Assembly: GCF_001028175.1 (NCBI RefSeq)
Contig: NZ_AEJF01000148.1
Span: forward strand, 1 to 54,130
Length of the DNA stretch: 54,130 nucleotides
DNA from: Caballeronia mineralivorans PML1(12)
GTDB lineage: Bacteria > Pseudomonadota > Gammaproteobacteria > Burkholderiales > Burkholderiaceae
Reading direction: 5' to 3'
The position numbers and the translations under genes were made by a program. Of this stretch, positions 51,280 to 54,130 are shown piece by piece. Each line of letters opens with the position of its first letter. The first letter of the stretch is position 1. The notes under the pieces are model-generated. The model saw only the letters and a list, made by a program, of their open reading frames with translations, searched no databases and was not told the DNA's origin.

Positions 51280-52305
51280 CTAATACAACGAGTAGCGTGA
51301 ATACGTCTCTATCGGGATGATCGCTTGCGTGGGAACGTCCCTGCCTTCGCGCGCAGACCGCAAGTGTTTGACAGCGGTACGCAACAGGAGCCGAAGGTCC
51401 TGTGTCAGCAAATAGTCGATCGCGTCGGAACGCAACAGCGGTTCTGTTATCCGGTTGACTTCATGGGTTACGTAGATCGTCCGGCCCGTAAGATTGTGTT
51501 CGCGCAGCGCCGCCGCCAATCCTTCGTTTCCTCCCGCAACGTTGTAAATGCCATCGAGCTTCTTGTGCTCGTCCAGAAAGCGTCTGGTCGCTTCGTAGGT
51601 CGCGGCCCCGGAATCAGCGCCCTTGATCACTTCAATCAGATTCACGTTCGGGAATCGTTGCCTTAGCAGTGAGCGGAACCCAATCTCGCGATCCTCGTGG
51701 CAGGTGTACGAAAACGTTGCGACGACCACTGCCACATCCGGCGAAGTGTGCGCTTGCAGATGCCGCCCCATGAGAAATGCAGCTGACTGTCCGGCCGCCC
51801 GGTTGTTGACCCCGACATACGTATGCCGCGCATCGGCATCGACGTCAGTGATCAGCGTGACGACCGGCTTGCCTGCGGCCATGCATTCGCGCAGTGCTGC
51901 GGTCGTCATTGCAGTGTTCGTGCAGATGATGCCGATGCCGTCGGCTTCGGTGGTCGTCTCGCGCACTCTGGCAGCGACCTCGTCATCGGATGCTCCAACG
52001 CACCTCACGATGTCGAGACGCGCCCCGGACGCGACAAATTCCGGTTCGAGCTCAGCCGCAGTGCGTGTCAGCTCGTCGGTGAATGCGTCTCCTGCCTGAG
52101 CCAACAACCTGAAATTGTAGGCGCTCTGCCTCGCACGAGTCGACGACCGCGCCGGCGAGCTGGAGCTCAGTTGCCTCAACGCTGCTTCAACAGCGCTTCG
52201 CGTACGTGGATGCACACCGGGCCGATCATTCAGTGCGCGATCGATGGTCGCGCGGCTGAGCTGCGTGACCTCCATCAGTTGCTTGAGCGTCGGCTTGCCT
52301 TTCAT
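51280..52305 (-). CDS. LacI-family transcription regulator
   Basis: A 341-residue repressor. The helix-turn-helix is at residues 5-25 (TLKQLMEVTQLSRATIDRALND) with the RPGVHPRTRSAVEAAL hinge helix after it. A periplasmic-binding-type effector domain follows (EADGIGIICTNTAMTTAAL; YVGVNNRAAGQSAAFL; KLDGIYNVAGGNEGL). Divergent from the MocD-like gene. Palindromes in the shared intergenic region look like its operators. The ligand is probably the compound degraded by the neighbouring genes. Confidence 0.92.
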   Translation of the reverse strand: MKGKPTLKQLMEVTQLSRATIDRALNDRPGVHPRTRSAVEAALRQLSSSSPARSSTRARQSAYNFRLLAQAGDAFTDELTRTAAELEPEFVASGARLDIVRCVGASDDEVAARVRETTTEADGIGIICTNTAMTTAALRECMAAGKPVVTLITDVDADARHTYVGVNNRAAGQSAAFLMGRHLQAHTSPDVAVVVATFSYTCHEDREIGFRSLLRQRFPNVNLIEVIKGADSGAATYEATRRFLDEHKKLDGIYNVAGGNEGLAAALREHNLTGRTIYVTHEVNRITEPLLRSDAIDYLLTQDLRLLLRTAVKHLRSAREGRDVPTQAIIPIETYSRYSLY

Positions 52306-52350
52306 CGTATGTCCTCAGACTGTCGTGCGGGCCGAGGCGCCCGCGCAGAC

Positions 52351-52452
52351 CTCATTTTGCCTCAATTTGAGGCTATCGAGGTTTTTCTTGCATCCGTCCA
52401 ATTTGAAACAGCGCCCAAGTCTCGTGGAATACCCTGAATGGCTCAAAATGAG
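52351..52452. promoter_or_regulatory. Candidate operators of the LacI-family repressor
   Basis: A 7+1+7 palindrome GCCTCAATTTGAGGC (52359-52373) and a related CTCAAAATGAG (52442-52452), with a further CTCATTTTG (52351-52359), lie between the two divergent genes. Both are CTCA-N3-TGAG variants. Confidence 0.55.
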
Positions 52453-52569
52453 TCATTTTAATCTTTGACTGGTGCTCATTAAGAGTCTTAAATGCACTCA
52501 ACGATGATCAATGCTTCGCGCGGTTCATCGCTCGGTCAAACGTCAAATATCAAGCACTGGGTGCAACTC

Positions 52570-53628
52570 ATGTCCGTACAGCAAGACAACACGAAAGTGA
52601 TCACTATGGACGACTGGTATAAATGCCGGCTCGACAGAAAGGTGCTCAAGGAGGTCACGCGGCGTAACGACCGGGACGCTCTCCTGCACTTCGGCGGCTT
52701 CATGGGATTGGTAGTGGGAAGCGGCGTGCTCGCGTGGCTGTCGCTCGGCACGCTCTGGTGCGTGCCGGCGTTCCTGCTTTACGGGACGCTCTATGCTTTC
52801 GCCGAGGCGATGGAACACGAATTGCGCCACCGTACGCCGTTCAAGAGCGAATGGCTGAACGCATCGGTGCACTGGGTGATCTGCTTCATGACATGGCGCG
52901 AGCAGATCTACAGCCGATGGTCCCACGCGCAACATCACACGTACACGCATCTGACGGCCACCGTGCCATCCGATGTTGAAATCGCTGTCAAGCGTCCGCC
53001 GAACTACCTGAAGTTAGCCACCGATTTTCTGCGCGTTTCGCACGGCATCCATCACCTGGGCAACATCGTCCTGCATAGCTTTGGCATCGTTTCGAAGAGT
53101 GCGAAAGCCGTGGTCCCGGCCGCCGAATATCGCGCGATGTGCCGGAATTCGCGCATGATCCTGACGCTTTACGTTGGCGTGGCCGCGTGGGCAATCGTCG
53201 CGCACAGCGGGTTGCCAATTCTGTTCCTCCTGCTGCCTCGGTCTTACGGCGCATGGTTGCACGAATTGCTGGCGATCACCCAGCACACCGGGCTGCGTGA
53301 AAACGAACTCGATCATCGCTACTCCACGCGAACCATCAAGCTGAACCGATTCCTGCAGTTCCTCTACTGGAACATGAACTATCACGTCGAGCATCACATG
53401 TATCCGAACGTGCCGTTTCACGCGCTACCGCAACTGCGCAAGGCGATCGAAGCAGATCTGGCGCCTGCCTACGACGGCCTTTTCAGCACATGGGGCGAAA
53501 TCCTGCATGTCTTCAGGATGCAGCGGCGTGATCCCGACTACATGGTGACGCCCCGCGTGCCCGGAAAATCTGCCACCGTCGACGCAGAGCGAACCGACGA
53601 TACGCCGTTCGTGGCTCAAGCGCGCTAA
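52570..53628 (+). CDS. MocD-like membrane fatty acid desaturase/hydroxylase family protein
   Basis: A 352-residue membrane di-iron enzyme. Histidine boxes: HELRH at 83-87, HAQHH at 119-123, and HVEHH at 272-276. About four membrane helices lie between them. It matches the desaturase family members next to Rieske ferredoxins in rhizopine (moc) clusters, where the pair oxidises the substrate. Electrons come from the Rieske protein encoded next. The start is uncertain: ATGs at 52492, 52570 and 52606 are in frame, and 52570 gives the length closest to relatives. Confidence 0.82.
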   Translation: MSVQQDNTKVITMDDWYKCRLDRKVLKEVTRRNDRDALLHFGGFMGLVVGSGVLAWLSLGTLWCVPAFLLYGTLYAFAEAMEHELRHRTPFKSEWLNASVHWVICFMTWREQIYSRWSHAQHHTYTHLTATVPSDVEIAVKRPPNYLKLATDFLRVSHGIHHLGNIVLHSFGIVSKSAKAVVPAAEYRAMCRNSRMILTLYVGVAAWAIVAHSGLPILFLLLPRSYGAWLHELLAITQHTGLRENELDHRYSTRTIKLNRFLQFLYWNMNYHVEHHMYPNVPFHALPQLRKAIEADLAPAYDGLFSTWGEILHVFRMQRRDPDYMVTPRVPGKSATVDAERTDDTPFVAQAR

Positions 53629-53658
53629 CCGTAAAGACTAACTGTAAAGAGACACGCA

Positions 53659-53982
53659 ATGAACATCCTCCAGTGGCACCACGTCTGCGCGTGCGATGAC
53701 ATCGACGAAGAAGACGTGATCGAGTTCCAGCACGGCGGCAAGCTGTATGCGGTCTATCACACGCCGAGCGGCTTCTACGCATCGGCCGGCCTTTGCACTC
53801 ATGAAACGGCGCGTCTTACTGAGGGCCTCGTGTTTGGCGAGGTCATCGAGTGTCCGATGCACATGGGGCGCTTTCACATTCCTACCGGCGCAGCGAAGGG
53901 GGCACCTGTGTGCATCAATCTCGTTACGCACCCGGTAAAAACCGAAGACGGCAAAGTCTTCATCGGCTTGCCAGTCGATTGA
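53659..53982 (+). CDS. MocE-like Rieske [2Fe-2S] ferredoxin
   Basis: A 107-residue Rieske protein. The cluster ligands are Cys46, His48 (CTH) and Cys65, His68 (CPMH), separated by 16 residues, with a preceding LYAVYHTPSGFYASAGL strand. It delivers electrons to the membrane oxygenase encoded 30 bases upstream. Its reductase is not in the window. The family (MocE-type ferredoxins) is found with inositol/rhizopine-type catabolic genes. Confidence 0.9.
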   Translation: MNILQWHHVCACDDIDEEDVIEFQHGGKLYAVYHTPSGFYASAGLCTHETARLTEGLVFGEVIECPMHMGRFHIPTGAAKGAPVCINLVTHPVKTEDGKVFIGLPVD

Positions 53983-54062
53983 TGCGGCGCCCGTAACCGA
54001 AGGCAAAGCGGCATTGGCCGATGCACCGCATCGGCAATCACACGATAAACAAGGAGACAACC

Positions 54063-54130
54063 ATGAAATCCACTATCCGGAACGCGCTTGGCGTTGCCGC
54101 TGCAATTCTGAGTCTGGGACTCGGTACTGG
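54063..54130 (+). CDS. Start of an exported protein, cut by the window edge
   Basis: The first 22 residues are visible after a strong ribosome site (AAGGAGACAACC): a basic start, then a hydrophobic stretch (NALGVAAAILSLGLGTG) typical of a signal peptide. It may be a sugar ABC-transporter binding protein, as in moc clusters; this is inference from context. Confidence 0.5.
   Translation, partial: MKSTIRNALGVAAAILSLGLGT

Overview
The window is high-GC DNA whose gene content points to a beta-proteobacterium of the Burkholderia/Paraburkholderia/Caballeronia group. The pointers are an N-type ATPase operon beside a normal-looking acetyl-CoA synthetase gene, a xylD/xylX sugar-acid pair, cobalt-type nitrile hydratase, stand-alone FlhD, CbpA/CbpM and a low-oxygen stress island. 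This is inference from protein families; no rRNA or tRNA gene is present to confirm it. I saw no insertion sequence, CRISPR array or replication origin.

Layout. (1) 99-6926, + strand: a complete branched-chain-amino-acid-type ABC importer (binding protein, two permeases, two ATPases, mostly overlapping stop/start codons), a small predicted secreted protein, and a lipoprotein-type tannase/feruloyl esterase. (2) 7114-16655: a flavin-monooxygenase region (two LLM-class monooxygenases, a DszC/SfnB-like acyl-CoA-dehydrogenase-fold protein and an FAD/NAD(P)-binding protein). It is interrupted by a cold-shock gene, a PCMT-like methyltransferase and a Phd-antitoxin/zeta-like-kinase pair. Behind that pair lie a perfect 23-bp inverted repeat and the remnant of a nucleotidyltransferase gene. 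(3) 17018-25126: HU, a xylX-xylD pair for non-phosphorylative sugar-acid breakdown, a hydroxyacid-dehydrogenase remnant, a three-gene nitrile hydratase operon, an exported phosphatase and an orphan flhD.

(4) 25270-48059: a stress and low-oxygen island. It holds CbpA/CbpM, a divergent NRAMP transporter at the end of an N-ATPase operon (atpDCQRBEFAG), acs, a membrane protein, an FNR-type regulator with all four Fe-S cysteines, a receiver protein, a two-component pair, three universal stress proteins, a zinc alcohol dehydrogenase, a second PAS kinase, an OmpW-like porin and a CBS-BON protein. Five FNR-like sites (TTGAT-N4-ATCAA type) sit in the intergenic regions, upstream of acs, the Usp genes, the alcohol dehydrogenase and the CBS gene. 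The region therefore reads as one anoxia regulon, like the low-oxygen-activated locus known from Burkholderia cenocepacia.

(5) 48581-51185: a FecR-domain protein, an OmpA-like lipoprotein and a CHASE2 protein that has no output domain, in tandem. (6) 51280-end: a LacI-type repressor divergent from a MocD-like membrane desaturase/hydroxylase and a MocE-like Rieske ferredoxin. These are followed by the start of an exported protein cut by the window edge, probably an ABC binding protein. The set resembles rhizopine/inosamine-type catabolic clusters.
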